The translations under genes and the position numbers were made by a program. Of a stretch of 55,802 nucleotides of DNA, positions 16,510 through 25,415 are shown piece after piece. The notes beneath the pieces are model-generated. The model had not been told where the DNA came from. It did no database searches and worked only from the letters and a program-made list of their open reading frames with translations. Within the stretch, counting starts at the first letter, position 1; every line of letters starts with the position of its first letter. Source of the DNA: Pseudarthrobacter chlorophenolicus (GTDB taxonomy: Bacteria > Actinomycetota > Actinomycetes > Actinomycetales > Micrococcaceae); NCBI RefSeq assembly GCF_000962805.1, contig NZ_JZTW01000024.1:1-55802 (forward strand), in the 5' to 3' direction.

Positions 16510-17192
16510 AGCAGCCCCCTCTCGATGATGGTGCGAACGTTGGTGTCCTGCAGGATTTCCACACGGTGTCCGGGCGTACAGACGAAGATCTTTCCCGCTC
16601 CCCACTGGCGGGTCCAGATAGCCGGTGAGGTGACCTCGCGGTGCCACGGATCCCAGGGCCGTACCTTCTGCGTGGTGGTGGCAAGGACATCAATGTAGTC
16701 ATCGGCCAGCACCCAGTACTGCTCGGTGACCAGCTCAAAGTCGGGAATGCCGCGGGTGATGGGGTGGTCCGCCGCGGCGGGAAGCATGTTCACTGTGTAA
16801 GGGACGTAGTTGTCCGCCTGTTCCCCGCGGCGCTCGTCCGGATGTTTGCCGGGGTGGCAGGCGAACTGCCCGCCGATCAGGTGCAGGTAGTCAGAGGTGT
16901 TGCGGTACGAATCAGCGATCCCGCCGTGCCATCCGGCCAGGCCGGTTCCGTTCTCCACGGCGGTCCGCAGGCCCGCGAACTCGTCCTTTTCGATGGTGCT
17001 CATGGTCATGCACTGGACGATGAGGTCTACGCCGGTCAGGTAGTCCGCATCGGCATAGATCTTGGGGGACTCTTCGATCCGGACGTCGTACCCGTGGTCC
17101 TTGAGGAACGGGATGAACAGGTCAGTTGCTTCGACGGGCTGGTGCCCGTCCCAGCCGCCTCGGACCACCAGGGCGTTTTTCGTGGCTGTCAT
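16494..17192 (-). CDS. ThuA-domain protein (trehalose-utilisation-like)
   Basis: A 232-residue class-I glutamine-amidotransferase-like fold of the ThuA family. The start ALVVRGGWDGHQPVEATDLF matches the family, followed by GLAGWHGGIADSYR and a C-terminal IFVCTPGHR. ThuA proteins act in disaccharide catabolism via 3-keto intermediates together with Gfo/Idh/MocA dehydrogenases, which is the arrangement seen here: it lies between two such enzymes with overlaps at both ends (ATGA with the upstream gene). Confidence 0.85.
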   Translation of the reverse strand: MTATKNALVVRGGWDGHQPVEATDLFIPFLKDHGYDVRIEESPKIYADADYLTGVDLIVQCMTMSTIEKDEFAGLRTAVENGTGLAGWHGGIADSYRNTSDYLHLIGGQFACHPGKHPDERRGEQADNYVPYTVNMLPAAADHPITRGIPDFELVTEQYWVLADDYIDVLATTTQKVRPWDPWHREVTSPAIWTRQWGAGKIFVCTPGHRVEILQDTNVRTIIERGLLWASR

Positions 17193-18418
17193 AGAGATAT
17201 TCCTTCATGTGCATAGGAGCTGGAGGCTGGGTCTGGTTGGCGGATCTCTTGCCAGCGGGAGGCGTTGCAAGCGCTGGCTTCGACCGCTGCGAGGACGCGC
17301 TGCACCTGCACGGCGTCATCGAAGGACGGTTCAGGCTGGCGGCCGGCCGCGAGGGCCGTCACCAGGTCCACTACCTGGTGGGTGAAGCCGTGCTCGTAGC
17401 CGAGTCCGTGGCCGGTTGGCCACCAGTTGCCCACATAGGGGTGCTCGGGTTCGGTGACGATGATCCTGCGGAAGCCGGCGTCGGGCCCTTCGGCGGCGTC
17501 ATAGAAGGACAGGACGTTGTTGTCCTCGAAGTCGAAGGCGAGCGAGCCCTCGCTGCCGTTGATCTCCAGCCGCATCGCGTTGCGTCGCCCCAGCGCATAG
17601 CGCGTGGCCTCGAAAACCCCCACCGGGCCCCCGTCGAACCTTGCCGTGAAGATCGCCGCGTCGTCCACCGTGACCGCGCCCCGGGGCGAGCCGGCGTCGA
17701 GGTTTCCATGGCCGCCGAGGCCCACGAGGTCGCCGGCGAGGGGCCGTTCCCGGACGAACGTCTCCATCAAGGCCGACACTCCGGAGATCTGCTGGCCCGT
17801 GATCCACTGGGCGGCGTCGATGATGTGGGCGCCGATGTCGCCCAGGGCGCCGGAGCCGGACCGGGATTTATCCAGGCGCCAGGTCATGGGGGCATTTTCG
17901 TCGCTGAGCCAGTCCTGGAGGTATTGGGCGCGTACATGGCGGATGGTTCCCAGCCTGCCGCCGTCCACCATCCGTTTGGCCAATGCCAGGGCCGGGGTGC
18001 GGCGGTAGCTGTAGCCGCACATGGCGTAGACGCCGCGCGTGGCAGCGGTCCGTGCCGCGGCGGCCATGCGTTCGGCCTCCTCCACCGTGTTGGCCAGGGG
18101 CTTTTCGCACAGGACGTGCTTGCCGGCTTCCAAGGCGGCAATGGCAATCTCGGCGTGCGTATCACCGGGAGTGCAGATGTCGATGAGGTCGATGTCATCC
18201 CGCTCAATGAGCCTGCGCCAGGCCGTTTCGGTGGAACCCCAGCCCAGCCTGGCAGCGGCTGCTGCCGCGGCGTCGGCGTTCCTGCCGGCCAGGGCGGTCA
18301 GCTCCGGAACCAGCGGAAGGTCGAAGAACCGCGGGGCCGTCCGCCAGGCGTGGGAATGCGCGGCTCCCATGAAGGCGTAGCCCGCCATGCCAATGCGCAG
18401 CGGGGTGGAGTGTTCCAT
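17189..18418 (-). CDS. Gfo/Idh/MocA-family oxidoreductase, first gene of operon
   Basis: A 409-residue NAD-dependent dehydrogenase. The start at 18418 (MEHSTPLRIG) has AGAGG upstream. The Rossmann part reads IGMAGYAFMGAAHSHAW, a GYAFMG variant typical of enzymes near ThuA. HVLCEKPLAN carries the catalytic Lys, and GALGDIGAHIIDAAQW the proposed catalytic Asp/His. Together with the ThuA-like protein and the second dehydrogenase it probably oxidises and epimerises a glycoside or cyclitol. Transcription starts in the region holding two LacI-type operators. Confidence 0.87.
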   Translation of the reverse strand: MEHSTPLRIGMAGYAFMGAAHSHAWRTAPRFFDLPLVPELTALAGRNADAAAAAAARLGWGSTETAWRRLIERDDIDLIDICTPGDTHAEIAIAALEAGKHVLCEKPLANTVEEAERMAAAARTAATRGVYAMCGYSYRRTPALALAKRMVDGGRLGTIRHVRAQYLQDWLSDENAPMTWRLDKSRSGSGALGDIGAHIIDAAQWITGQQISGVSALMETFVRERPLAGDLVGLGGHGNLDAGSPRGAVTVDDAAIFTARFDGGPVGVFEATRYALGRRNAMRLEINGSEGSLAFDFEDNNVLSFYDAAEGPDAGFRRIIVTEPEHPYVGNWWPTGHGLGYEHGFTHQVVDLVTALAAGRQPEPSFDDAVQVQRVLAAVEASACNASRWQEIRQPDPASSSYAHEGISL

Positions 18419-18440
18419 GCGTGTGCCTCTTTGCAGCCGA

Positions 18441-18454
18441 TCGAAAGTTTTCGA
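18441..18454. promoter_or_regulatory. LacI operator 1 (TCGAAAGTTTTCGA)
   Basis: A 14-bp quasi-palindrome with the core CGAAAGTTTTCG, located 23 bp upstream of the first operon gene. A reverse-oriented copy of the same core lies 65 bp away beside the lacI start, so one regulator probably represses both directions. Confidence 0.7.
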
Positions 18455-18518
18455 TATCATTTCGGGGACACTTTGACGCTATTTTGGCTTCTTTTTCCGC
18501 GTCAAGGCTTTCAGTCAC

Positions 18519-18530
18519 CGAAAACTTTCG
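18519..18530. promoter_or_regulatory. LacI operator 2 (CGAAAACTTTCG)
   Basis: The reverse complement of operator 1's 12-bp core, 21 bp upstream of the lacI start codon. Spacing between operator centres is about 77 bp, compatible with looping or with separate autoregulation. Confidence 0.7.
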
Positions 18531-18551
18531 ACGACGGGACGGTATTGGCGG

Positions 18552-19580
18552 ATGGAGAATCGCAGCAGGCTGACCCTCTCGGCGGTGGCGCGGCAGGCCG
18601 GCGTCTCGGTTCCAACCGTGTCCAAGGTGATCAACGGCAGGCCGGATGTGGCCGCGGAAACCCGGAAGAGGGTCCTCGCCATCCTGGAAGAGTCCGGCTA
18701 CAGGTCGCCGGTGCAGCACCGCCGCTCCCTGGCCGCAGTCCCTGTGGTGGAGGTGGTGGTGGACTCCCTGAACTCCGGCTACACGGCGGAGGTGCTGGCT
18801 GGGATCATGGATTCGGCCACGGCCGGTGGCGTGGAGGTGGTGCTGAGCAGTACGGGTTCGCACGGGGGAGCTCCCAATCCGGAGCAGCGCGCCCAGCGCA
18901 TCGTGGATCAGGGGCGGTGCGGAATGATCGTGGTGACGTCGGCCTTCGGCGGTGCGCCGCTGGATGCCTTCCACCGCCGCGGCGTTCCCGTGGTGGTCAT
19001 CGATCCGCTGAATCCACCGGCGGAACAGGTAGTGAGCGTCGGCTGTACCGACTGGGCAGGGGCCAAGGACGCCACGGCGCATCTCCTGTCGCTGGGGCAC
19101 CGGCGAATAGCGTTCCTCGGCGGTCCCGAAGCGGTGGAGTGCAGCCAGGCCAGGCTGCACGGCTACCTTGCGGCGTTGCGCTCGCAGGGAATTGCAGCGG
19201 AGGACCGGTACGTCCTGGCCGGGGAGTTCAGGTCCGACGACGGCGCGCGGCGGCTCCGCGACCTGCTGCTGCTCGAGCCCCGGCCCACAGCGGTGGTTGC
19301 GGCCAGCGACACCATTGCCTTGGGTGTTGTTGCCGAAGCCCTTCGCCAACAGGTCCGGATTCCGCAGGAGCTCAGTGTGGTGGGGTTCGATGGCATCCGG
19401 CAGGCGGAGGAATCCGTTCCGGCGCTGACCACCGTGGCGCAGCCGCTGCGGGACATCGGCCGTGCGGCCCTCCGGATTATCCTGCGCCAAGTGCAGGGTG
19501 AAGTGCCGGACTCCCGGCGGGTTGAACTGGCCACGAAGCTGGTGGTCCGGGAATCGACGGCGGCGCCTCGCCGGGACTAG
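18552..19580 (+). CDS. LacI-family transcriptional regulator
   Basis: A 342-residue repressor. The N-terminal HTH and hinge are clear (LTLSAVARQAGVSVPTVSKV, then INGRPDVAAETRKRV). The periplasmic-binding-like effector domain spans about 60-335, with HRRIAFLGGPE and TTVAQPLRDIGRAAL. It is divergent from the Gfo-ThuA-Gfo operon with two symmetrical operators in between, so it is the likely local repressor, released by the sugar or an intermediate of that pathway. Confidence 0.9.
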   Translation: MENRSRLTLSAVARQAGVSVPTVSKVINGRPDVAAETRKRVLAILEESGYRSPVQHRRSLAAVPVVEVVVDSLNSGYTAEVLAGIMDSATAGGVEVVLSSTGSHGGAPNPEQRAQRIVDQGRCGMIVVTSAFGGAPLDAFHRRGVPVVVIDPLNPPAEQVVSVGCTDWAGAKDATAHLLSLGHRRIAFLGGPEAVECSQARLHGYLAALRSQGIAAEDRYVLAGEFRSDDGARRLRDLLLLEPRPTAVVAASDTIALGVVAEALRQQVRIPQELSVVGFDGIRQAEESVPALTTVAQPLRDIGRAALRIILRQVQGEVPDSRRVELATKLVVRESTAAPRRD

Positions 19581-19737
19581 GGCTGCTGCCCACACGCGCG
19601 CTGCCGCCTGACTCGGCGGCACGCGGATCCGCCGGCTAACATCGGGCCCACCCCGGATCAAGTCAACAGGGCCTTTGTGGTCCTCCGTGCGGGTCCCTAG
19701 CATGGCTGGGGACTGATCGGACTATGGTGGGGGAATT

Positions 19738-20175
19738 TTGCAGGTACGAAGCGCGGGGCCGGGTTGGGTTATTGCATGCTTGGCCCTGTTGGCATTGGCA
19801 GGGTGTACCCCGGAGCCGCAGCGGCCGGGGATGGCCATTCTTGACCGGGCAGCTTCGGCCGAAGATGAGGTCCCCGCGTTCGTGGACCTCAAGGGCAAAG
19901 ACCCTTCGACTGTGAGGCTGGCTGCCGATCACGGAGGTTTCCGCTTCTACCTTGCCCGCCCGGACCAGGGGGCGGGCTTCTGCCTGCTCCAGGTTGCTGA
20001 GGCAGGAAAGGACCGGTGGGGTTCGGCGTGTACGACGGATGGCAAGCCGGTGCTGACCACCAATCTTCTGGGGTACGGCAGCGAGGCGGCCGTGGTGGCC
20101 GACGGCGGAGAGACCGGGGACCTGGTGGGCCAGGGTTATGCCTTGATCCAGGACAACATCCTGGTCCGGCGCTGA
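19738..20175 (+). CDS. Small secreted lipoprotein
   Basis: A 145-residue protein starting at TTG 19738, justified by the GGTGGGGGAA ribosome-binding site just before it. A signal peptide with lipobox LALAGC is followed by a 120-residue mature domain containing two more Cys (GFCLL, SACTT) likely to form a disulfide. It resembles small actinobacterial surface lipoproteins of unknown role. It is convergent with the SulP gene. Confidence 0.7.
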   Translation: MQVRSAGPGWVIACLALLALAGCTPEPQRPGMAILDRAASAEDEVPAFVDLKGKDPSTVRLAADHGGFRFYLARPDQGAGFCLLQVAEAGKDRWGSACTTDGKPVLTTNLLGYGSEAAVVADGGETGDLVGQGYALIQDNILVRR

Positions 20176-20217
20176 CGCGCGCTAAACGCTGGCCCCGGTA
20201 CCGACGGGCCGGAGGGG

Positions 20218-21804
20218 TCAGGAGCCGAGGTGCCCGCTGAGGCGGCGGTGGAATCCGGTGCTGCGTTCATCCAGGCCCTCGATCGTCACTGTCGCCCCGT
20301 GGTCGCGGTACTTCGTTTCGATGGAGTCGAGGGCGGCGACAGTGGAGGCGTCCCAAATCTGGGCACGGCTGAGGTTGATGGTTACCGACGCCGGATCTTC
20401 GGCGTAGGCAAAGTGTTCCACCAGGTCGTTGCTGCTGCCGAAGAAGAGTGGTCCCACCACGTCGTAGCGGACGCTGTCGCCGTCGTCCGCCAGCTTCCTG
20501 TCCACGCTGATGACGTGGGCCACCCGGCGCGCGAACAGCACCATGGCGAGGACCACGCCCACCAGGACGCCGTAGGCAAGGTTGCCGGTGAACACCACGA
20601 CCGCCACCGTGACGCCCATGACGAGCGTCTCCGGCAGCGGCATCCGCTTCAGGGTGGACGGCTTGACGCTGTGCCAGTCGACTGTGGTGACGGCCACCAC
20701 CATCATCACCGCGGCGAGGGCCACCATGGGAATCTGGCCCATGACCGAGCTAAGCCCCGTCACCAGCGCGAGCAGGAAGACTCCGGCGACAACCGTTGAG
20801 ATGCGGGTGCGGGCCTGACCGGTCTTCACGTTGAGCACGGTCTGGCCGATCATCGCGCACCCGGCGATGCCGCCGTAGAAACCGGCAAGGATATTCGAGA
20901 CGCCCAACGCCCAGGACTCGCGGCCCTTGTGCGACGGGGTGTCGGTAATGTCATCCACGAGTTTCGCGGTGAGGAGCGTTTCCATGAGCCCCACAAAGGC
21001 CACGCTCAGCGCAGTGGGCAGCATGAGCTGGAAGGTCTCAACGTTCACCGGGAAGAGGAACGGCGTAAACCCGGGCAGCTTGCCCGTCAGGGGCCCCTCA
21101 TCGGAGACATTTGGGACGGCGAGGCCGGCAATAATCGCGATTGCGGTCACGACGACGATTGCCACCAATGGTGACGGGACCGCCTTGGTGAACCGCGGAA
21201 GGACAAAGATGATCGCAAACGTCAGGGCGAACAGGGCATAGGCGAGCCACGGAACGTTGAGGACGTGCGGCACCTGGGCCATGAAGATCAGCACACCCAG
21301 GGCATTGACGAACCCGATCATCACCGAGCGGGGAATGAACCGCATCAGGCGGGCCAGGCCGGCCAGGCCAAAGACCACCTGGATAACACCGGCCAGGAGC
21401 ACTGTGGGCAGGACGTACTGCACGCCGTGCTCGTGCACCAGCGGGGCAATGACCAGGGCCACGGAACCGGCCGCGGCAGTGACTACTCCCGGCCGGCCGC
21501 CAAGGATGGACATCGCCAGGGCCAGCACGATGGAGGCGACAAGGCTGACCATCGGATCGACTCCCGCGACGATCGAGAAGGAGATGACCTCCGGGACCAG
21601 CGCGAGCGTTGTGACCATCCCGGCAAGGACCTCGCGGGACAGTTGCCGTGGAGAGCGCAGGGCGGTCAGTACGGTGATGGGTTGCCGGAAAGGGCGGGGG
21701 CGGCTAGCGACGGCCAAGGAGCGGCTCCAGGGACTCGGCTCTGTTGGGGAAGAGCGGTGGGGAACGTTTCTGCGCCACGCTGCGCACGGGTCCAGCCCGG
21801 TCAT
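20218..21804 (-). CDS. SulP-family anion transporter with STAS domain
   Basis: A 528-residue protein (ATG 21804). Ten or more hydrophobic segments occupy residues about 60-420, including PEVISFSIVAGVDPMVSL, FYGGIAGCAMIGQTVLNVKTG and MVALAAVMMVVAV. A C-terminal STAS domain (about 430-525, INLSRAQIWDASTVAALDS) follows. SulP proteins carry sulfate, bicarbonate or other anions with Na+ or H+. The start lacks a good ribosome-binding site. It is divergent from a MerR-family gene with an ACCCT-N6-AGGGT dyad between, so regulation by that protein is likely. Confidence 0.85.
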   Translation of the reverse strand: MTGLDPCAAWRRNVPHRSSPTEPSPWSRSLAVASRPRPFRQPITVLTALRSPRQLSREVLAGMVTTLALVPEVISFSIVAGVDPMVSLVASIVLALAMSILGGRPGVVTAAAGSVALVIAPLVHEHGVQYVLPTVLLAGVIQVVFGLAGLARLMRFIPRSVMIGFVNALGVLIFMAQVPHVLNVPWLAYALFALTFAIIFVLPRFTKAVPSPLVAIVVVTAIAIIAGLAVPNVSDEGPLTGKLPGFTPFLFPVNVETFQLMLPTALSVAFVGLMETLLTAKLVDDITDTPSHKGRESWALGVSNILAGFYGGIAGCAMIGQTVLNVKTGQARTRISTVVAGVFLLALVTGLSSVMGQIPMVALAAVMMVVAVTTVDWHSVKPSTLKRMPLPETLVMGVTVAVVVFTGNLAYGVLVGVVLAMVLFARRVAHVISVDRKLADDGDSVRYDVVGPLFFGSSNDLVEHFAYAEDPASVTINLSRAQIWDASTVAALDSIETKYRDHGATVTIEGLDERSTGFHRRLSGHLGS

Positions 21805-21862
21805 GGAAGACAATGGGTGGAGAAGGAAAGCACCGGCAACGTCCGGCTGCGTGTGCAACACT

Positions 21863-21878
21863 ACCCTAACGTGAGGGT
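21863..21878. promoter_or_regulatory. MerR-type dyad ACCCT-N6-AGGGT
   Basis: A perfect 5-bp inverted repeat (ACCCT 21863-21867, AGGGT 21874-21878) in the 94-bp divergent region between the SulP gene and the MerR gene. A dyad at this place fits the MerR mode of binding between promoter elements. Confidence 0.6.
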
Positions 21879-21898
21879 TGACCAGGGTTGGTGACGTA

Positions 21899-22300
21899 AT
21901 GGTGAAGGAAATGACCGCCGAAGAAGTGGTGGCGACGATGCACATCGGCGAGCTCGCGGACCGGTCGCAGATGTCGTTGCGGACCATCCGGCATTACGAC
22001 GAGGTGGGCCTGCTTAAACCGTCAGGCCGGACCGAGGGCGGCTTCCGCCTCTACACCGAACGCGACTTCACCCGCCTGCTGCTGATCCGCCGGATGAAGC
22101 CACTGGGATTCACCCTTGAGGCCATGGCCGGGCTCCTTCGGGTCATTGACGCGCTGGAAGCGTCCGAACCCGGCCAGGATGACACAGCCATCAGAGCCGA
22201 GCTGGACACCTTCATCGAGGAGGCCGCCCGGCGCCGCGCCAAGCTCGAGGAACAACTCGGCATGGCCGATGAGTTCCTGGCGCTCCTCCACGCCCAATAG
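21899..22300 (+). CDS. MerR-family transcriptional regulator (SulP-linked)
   Basis: A 133-residue protein. The MerR HTH is MHIGELADRSQMSLRTIRHYDEVGLLKPSGRTEGGFRLYTERDF. It is followed by a dimerisation coiled coil ending in LEEQLGMADEFLALL. There are no cysteines in the effector region, so it does not sense thiophilic metals. I chose ATG 21899; Met14 (21938), beginning MHIGELADRS, is an alternative and there is no strong ribosome-binding site for either. It probably controls the adjacent SulP transporter. Confidence 0.85.
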   Translation: MVKEMTAEEVVATMHIGELADRSQMSLRTIRHYDEVGLLKPSGRTEGGFRLYTERDFTRLLLIRRMKPLGFTLEAMAGLLRVIDALEASEPGQDDTAIRAELDTFIEEAARRRAKLEEQLGMADEFLALLHAQ

Positions 22301-22442
22301 GGCTTCGCAAAAACTGTGGGCAGCCTCCCTGCGGCAGACCGGAGCAGCAGCAAAGCCGGCTGATAAAATGGGCGGGTTGCAGGGCGGCCTTTTCTCGCTG
22401 GTCCAGCCAGCGCCGCAACCAGGTAGGGGACCAGACACAATC

Positions 22443-24134
22443 ATGACGGCAGGCGGGTCACACCTCCGGACTTCGGAAAGCCGGCCGGGCACACCGGCAA
22501 CGGCGTCCGCGCCGGCCAAAGGACGTGCCTATCTCGCCACCATCGAAGGCTTCATCGGCTCCCTCATGATGTTCGTGGGCTCCATCGGCACAGGGTGGAT
22601 CGCCAACGGCTCACCCATGATCCGCCAGCCCGTGGTCATCGCCCTGCGCACCGAAGGCTGGGGCGTCACGGTGTCCACCTTCCTCCTCACGCTCGGCGCC
22701 ATGCTCCTGATGCGCTCCTGGCTGCGCCTGGGCCAACGGCTCGCGGACTGGGGCAGCAAATCCCTGCGGTCCGTGGTGATTGCAGTGTCCGCGTGGTCGC
22801 TGCCGCTGATCTTCTGCGTCCCCGTGTTTTCCCGCGACGTCTACGCTTACACCGGCCAGGGACGGCTGGTCCAGGAAGGCCAGAACCCGTACGAGGTGGG
22901 AATCTCCACCCTCAACAACTGGTTCGCGCTTGGCGCCGATCCCGCGTGGGCGGAAAACCGGACACCTTACGGCCCGTACTTCCTCTGGCTCGCCCGCGGG
23001 GTGGTGGGGCTGACCGGGGCCCAGCCCGACGCGTCCGTCCTGCTCTTCCGCCTGCTGGCCGGCGTCGGCGTGCTGCTCTGCGTCATCTACGTGCCCAAGC
23101 TCGCCGAACTGCATGGCATCAACGGTGCCCGGGCGCTGTGGATCACGGTGGCCAACCCGCTGTTCCTGATCAGCTTCATCGCCAGCGCCCACAATGACGC
23201 CCTGATGGTGGGCCTGGCGGTCGCCGGCGTGTACTTCGCAGCCACCCGGCGCTATCTGGTCGGCATCCTGCTGGTCACCGCCTCGATCGGCATCAAGCCC
23301 ATCACCGTGCTCCTGCTGCCGTTCATCGGGGTGATGTGGGCCGGACCGTCGGCGTCGTGGCTGCGGAAGTTCCTCATGTGGGGTGCCACGGCAGGCATCA
23401 GCCTGGCCGTCCTGCTGCTGAGCGGCATCCCGTACAACCTCGGCATGGGCTGGACGTGGGCCATCCTGGACACCACCCCCGGCTACACCGGCTACTCACC
23501 TTCAGGGTTCCTGGGGCAGCAGGTGGAGTTCCTCGCCAACGTCCTCGGACTGCCCGGCGGGACCTTCGCCACGTGGCTTCGGACCGGCATGAAGTGGACC
23601 GCAATCGGGCTGGTGCTGCTGCTCATGTTCCGCGGCGACTACTCGCGGGCGGTGCGCCGGATGGCGCTGGCATTCACAGCCGTAGTGATGCTTTCGCCCA
23701 TCATCCAGCCTTGGTACATCCTGTGGTTCCTGCCGTTCCTGGCCGTCACCGGGATCCGCGACGACTGGCAGATCCGGTCCCTGTACGTGGGCGTCACGTT
23801 CTTCGTGGTGTTCGGTGCCCAGGACCAGCTCTCCGTCTGGGGCTTCGTGGAACTGCCCATCCCGCCGTCGTCGCTGGCGTTCGTCACCGCGCTGGCCTTT
23901 ACGTTCTACCTTCTATTCCTCGACGTGCATACACGCAAGCTGCTCATCGAGGGGCGTCCGCTGGACCTGGCCCGCACGGGTTGGCAGTGGGTGGCGGAAC
24001 GCCGGGCCGCGCGCCGCGCGAACGGGGACGCTGGCGCCAAGGCAAGTGCCGCCGTCGGGACCGCCGACGGCGCGCACACCCAGAATCCGGAGACGGCAGA
24101 CCGGACGTCCGTGGACCAGGCCGAAAGGGGCTAA
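22443..24134 (+). CDS. mptB: MptB-like polyprenol-phosphomannose alpha-1,6-mannosyltransferase
   Basis: A 563-residue GT-C glycosyltransferase with about 12 membrane segments. The first extracytoplasmic loop carries the GT-C acidic motif in FSRDVYAYTGQGRLVQEGQNPY, and SPIIQPWYILWFLPFLAVTG is near the C-terminus. Family members elongate the alpha-1,6-mannan core of lipomannan using polyprenyl-phosphomannose on the outer membrane face. A hydrophilic Ala-rich tail (last about 60 residues) is cytoplasmic. The ATG at 22443 is favoured over longer frames because the N-terminal sequence from there matches a cytoplasmic leader before the first helix. Symbol assigned by similarity. Confidence 0.8.
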   Translation: MTAGGSHLRTSESRPGTPATASAPAKGRAYLATIEGFIGSLMMFVGSIGTGWIANGSPMIRQPVVIALRTEGWGVTVSTFLLTLGAMLLMRSWLRLGQRLADWGSKSLRSVVIAVSAWSLPLIFCVPVFSRDVYAYTGQGRLVQEGQNPYEVGISTLNNWFALGADPAWAENRTPYGPYFLWLARGVVGLTGAQPDASVLLFRLLAGVGVLLCVIYVPKLAELHGINGARALWITVANPLFLISFIASAHNDALMVGLAVAGVYFAATRRYLVGILLVTASIGIKPITVLLLPFIGVMWAGPSASWLRKFLMWGATAGISLAVLLLSGIPYNLGMGWTWAILDTTPGYTGYSPSGFLGQQVEFLANVLGLPGGTFATWLRTGMKWTAIGLVLLLMFRGDYSRAVRRMALAFTAVVMLSPIIQPWYILWFLPFLAVTGIRDDWQIRSLYVGVTFFVVFGAQDQLSVWGFVELPIPPSSLAFVTALAFTFYLLFLDVHTRKLLIEGRPLDLARTGWQWVAERRAARRANGDAGAKASAAVGTADGAHTQNPETADRTSVDQAERG

Positions 24135-25414
24135 GCCCCGGCAGGCACCGGTGCGGAGTTCTTCCGGCCCAGCTCGGCCGTCCGCTTGACCGACCACCAC
24201 AGCAGGACTACCAGCAAGACGTTGCGGGTGGTCAGGATGGCTGCCATGACCGGGTGGGCGTGGATCAGCGGGGTGTAGAACAGCGGGTAGATCACGAACG
24301 TTGTCATGGCGATGCCCATCAGCAGCGCCGCGGGGACCTTCCACCGGTCCCAGTCGTGCGCGAGGCCGGCGATGATCACCGGAGCCAGCCAGATGATGAA
24401 CTGCGGCGAGCCCACCTTGTTGAACACGATGAAGGCGGTGACCATCATCAGGGACCCTTCGAGGAACAGTTCCTCGCGTTCGGCGCCCCGCTTCAATGCG
24501 CGGACCAGCAAGACGGCAGCCACCACGGCCGCGAGGATCAGCAGCGGCTGCATGAGGAACGCGGCGGTGCTGGCGCCCGGGCCGTAGACCTCGGTGGAGT
24601 TGATGGCCGTGTTGTCCGCCATTTTGGATCCGGCAATATTGAAGACGCTCAGCCACACCCACGGGGTGGAGAAAGTGGCTTCGAGCTGCATCCCGCGTTC
24701 GCCCTGGTTCAGGAGGAAGTCCATGATGTGCGGCAGGCCGCCGGAGAGCCACGTTCCCAAGGCCACGACGGCGGTGACGCCGGCGCCGGCCAGGACCACC
24801 TGGATGCGCTTGCGGCTGGCAATCACGATGGGAGCCAGGACGGCCGCTGGCCACACCTTGATCCACGTGGCGATGCTGAGCAGGACGCCGGCAACGACCG
24901 GGCGCTCCGCGGCATACAGCAGCGCGATGAGCACGATCGGGGCGGTGATGCCTTCCACCCGCGCGAAGCTGAGGTAGCCCATGAAGATGGTGAAGAACAG
25001 CCACCACCACGCCGGGGCGATGCCGCTGACCCTGCGCGGCCCGCGCGTCAGGTACAGGATCCCGACGGCGTTGAGGGCCGTGATGATCAGGAACCACATC
25101 AGCAGGTAGAGGCTGGGCCCCGCGATGTTCGCCAGGAAGATGGGCAGCTGGGCCAGTACGGGGTAGACCCAGGGACTGATCTTGCCGTCCAGGTCCTGTG
25201 GGTTGTAGCCGTCCGTGGCCCACTGGCGGTACTGCTCCGTGTCGCTGAAGGTGTCGCCGTTCAGGAAGAAGGACGCCATCCAGCCAAGGAAGTACAGGTG
25301 CACGACGGCGAATCCCCACCACACGCTGGACGGCCTGGCGAACCAGTCCACCACCTTCGCCGGGAGCAGCCTGGTGCGGACACTGACCAGGCGGTCAAAG
25401 AACGTCGTGGAAAT
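24131..25414 (-). CDS. GT87/DUF2029-type membrane mannosyltransferase, paralogue A (ATT start)
   Basis: A GT-C glycosyltransferase with 9-10 membrane helices: FSDTEQYRQWATDGYNPQDL is the acidic first loop, then LSIATWIKVWPAAVLAPIV and FNKVGSPQFIIWLAPVI. A conventional start would be GTG at 25354 (407 aa). Codons upstream, however, align with the neighbouring paralogue right back to an ATT at 25412-25414 that sits 7 nt after AAGGAG and one base after the upstream stop. The intervening frame has no ATG, GTG or TTG. I therefore annotate the ATT start (427 aa). Presumed role: adding mannose or another polyprenyl-phosphate-linked sugar in lipomannan-like glycolipid assembly with MptB. Confidence 0.75.
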   Translation of the reverse strand: MSTTFFDRLVSVRTRLLPAKVVDWFARPSSVWWGFAVVHLYFLGWMASFFLNGDTFSDTEQYRQWATDGYNPQDLDGKISPWVYPVLAQLPIFLANIAGPSLYLLMWFLIITALNAVGILYLTRGPRRVSGIAPAWWWLFFTIFMGYLSFARVEGITAPIVLIALLYAAERPVVAGVLLSIATWIKVWPAAVLAPIVIASRKRIQVVLAGAGVTAVVALGTWLSGGLPHIMDFLLNQGERGMQLEATFSTPWVWLSVFNIAGSKMADNTAINSTEVYGPGASTAAFLMQPLLILAAVVAAVLLVRALKRGAEREELFLEGSLMMVTAFIVFNKVGSPQFIIWLAPVIIAGLAHDWDRWKVPAALLMGIAMTTFVIYPLFYTPLIHAHPVMAAILTTRNVLLVVLLWWSVKRTAELGRKNSAPVPAGA

Positions 25415-25415
25415 G

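Noticed and set aside
18441..18530. CGAAAGTTTTCG sites as operators for the GH27/alditol oxidase genes too
   Set aside because: The palindrome at 3606-3619 has a different core (GCGC), so a different regulator is more likely.
17207..19501. A 764-codon plus-strand frame across the Gfo-ThuA/LacI region
   Set aside because: It crosses two genes and their promoter region in the wrong frame, with Gly/Ala/Arg-rich sequence.
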